A stretch of 8,111 nt of DNA. Source: 66-474 sp035717365. GTDB lineage: Bacteria > Pseudomonadota > Gammaproteobacteria > Xanthomonadales > Rhodanobacteraceae. The notes below the pieces were generated by a model. That model was not told where the DNA came from, did no database searches, and saw only the letters and a list, made by a program, of their open reading frames with translations. The DNA is taken from contig DASTIS010000270.1 of the NCBI GenBank assembly GCA_035717365.1, forward strand, positions 1-8,111, in the 5' to 3' direction. Numbering within the stretch: the stretch's first letter is position 1; every line of letters starts with the position of its first letter. Position numbers and translations under genes: made by a program. Positions 6,231 through 8,111 of this stretch are shown here, one piece after another.

Positions 6231-6794
6231 TCAATCGGACGGTTGCGCGCCCAGCGCGGCCTCGACGTTGGCGCGCGCATCCTCTTCGGCGGCGAAGAAT
6301 TCCGCCGGCTCGAAGCCGAACGGGCGCGCGAACAGCAGGGCCGGGAAGCGCTGGATCGCCGTGTTGTATTCGCGCACCGAACCGTTGTAGAAGCGGCGGG
6401 CGTGCTGGATGGCGTCTTCGACCGCGACCAGTTCGTCGGAGAGCTGGCGGAAATTGCCGCTGGCCTTGAGGTCAGGATACGCCTCGGCGACGGCGATCAG
6501 ACGGCCGAGATCCTTGCCGAGGGCGGTTTCCGGTACGCCGCGCGCCGCCGGCGACAGCGACGTTTGCGCGGCACGGCGCTCGCTGGTGATGCGCTCGAAC
6601 AGGTTCCGCTCATGGCTGGCGTAAGCCTTGACCACTTCGACCAGCATCGGCACCAGATCATGCCGGCGCTGCAACTGCACGTCGATGTCGCTCCAGGCCA
6701 CGTGCACCTGGTTGCGCATCCGCACCAGCCGGTTGAACAGCCAGATCGCGGCGCCGGCCAGCGCCAGCACGATCAACGCGACGATAATGCGCAT
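6231..6794 (-). CDS. lemA: LemA family protein
   Basis: The product is 187 residues, the usual LemA length. An N-terminal membrane anchor (about residues 2-20) is followed by helical coiled segments. Family motifs are clear: AWSDIDVQLQRRHDLVP at 33-49, AYPDLKASGNFRQL at 105-118, and EDAIQHARRFYN at 126-137 followed by VREYN. In the usual motif Pro is followed by Asn (LVPNLV); here it is LVPML, a small deviation. The ATG at 6794 has GGGGAA (6799-6804) upstream at good spacing. LemA is a widespread membrane protein of unsettled function, often paired with DUF2207/TPM-type membrane proteins, and the partner here begins 20 nt after its stop. A joint envelope role is inferred from this pairing. 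The upstream gap to the hppA terminator is only about 42 bp, so its promoter must be within or overlapping that terminator unless readthrough supplies it. Confidence 0.93.
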   Translation of the reverse strand: MRIIVALIVLALAGAAIWLFNRLVRMRNQVHVAWSDIDVQLQRRHDLVPMLVEVVKAYASHERNLFERITSERRAAQTSLSPAARGVPETALGKDLGRLIAVAEAYPDLKASGNFRQLSDELVAVEDAIQHARRFYNGSVREYNTAIQRFPALLFARPFGFEPAEFFAAEEDARANVEAALGAQPSD

Positions 6795-6798
6795 TCCG

Positions 6799-6804
6799 TT
6801 CCCC
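6799..6804 (-). promoter_or_regulatory. Ribosome binding site of lemA
   Basis: The coding strand reads GGGGAA, with the G-run ending 6 nt before the ATG at 6794. It supports that start over later ones, which would remove the membrane anchor. Confidence 0.6.
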
Positions 6805-6836
6805 GTCCACGCACGCCGGTTGGCATTGTGGCATGC

Positions 6837-6868
6837 AAAAGCCCCGCTGCCGAAACCGGCAGCGGGGC
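6837..6868 (-). terminator. Rho-independent terminator of hppA
   Basis: A perfect 12-bp stem (gccccgctgccg at 6841-6852, cggcagcggggc at 6857-6868) has a 4-nt loop. On the minus strand it is followed by TTTTGC, since the plus strand has aaaa at 6837-6840. It lies 31 bp after the hppA stop. The plus-strand side is followed by ggatcg, so it should work in one direction only. Confidence 0.88.
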
Positions 6869-6899
6869 GGATCGAAACCCGATTGTCGTGCAGCGGGTG

Positions 6900-8111
<1,212 letters not shown>

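Noticed and set aside
6210..6234. TTG start at 6234 for DUF2207, overlapping the lemA stop
   Set aside because: The overlap is attractive for coupling, but the ATG at 6210 has a GGAG at ideal spacing and gives a cleaner signal peptide.

Overview
The window is GC-rich, with strong G/C preference at third codon positions and long open antisense frames of the kind GC-rich genomes produce. Together with the gene content (a signal-peptide-bearing outer-membrane-type protein, LemA, a DUF2207 membrane protein and a membrane pyrophosphatase), this suggests a Gram-negative bacterium. A gammaproteobacterium of the Lysobacter/Luteimonas/Xanthomonas group is my best guess, by inference only. I see no RNA genes, insertion sequences, CRISPR arrays, attachment sites or other signs of recent transfer.

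Left part, plus strand (1-4299). The window opens in the last 45 codons of an unrecognised gene built from in-frame 27-bp (9-residue) tandem repeats. About 90 bp after its stop lies a strong rho-independent terminator (230-260). The next gene (300-3248) encodes a 982-residue secreted protein that appears to join three modules: a periplasmic or surface HExxH...E gluzincin protease, a beta-propeller-like middle, and a C-terminal Omp85/surface-antigen-like outer-membrane barrel. A PrsW-type intramembrane protease with an extra C-terminal helical domain follows 34 bp later (3283-4299), probably in the same transcript.

Middle (4300-4485). This is a 186-bp gap between convergent genes. It holds one inverted repeat but no convincing U-tract terminator.

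Right part, minus strand (4486-8111). Reading leftwards from the right edge: a partial hppA membrane pyrophosphatase (K+-independent type by its GNTTKA motif), its 12-bp-stem terminator, then lemA and a DUF2207 membrane protein with a polyglycine tail. lemA and DUF2207 form a two-gene operon with a 20-nt gap.

The part most worth following up is the protease/propeller/barrel protein and its adjacent PrsW gene. Both would act in the envelope and both are predicted metal-dependent proteases. A functional link between them is inference from gene order only.
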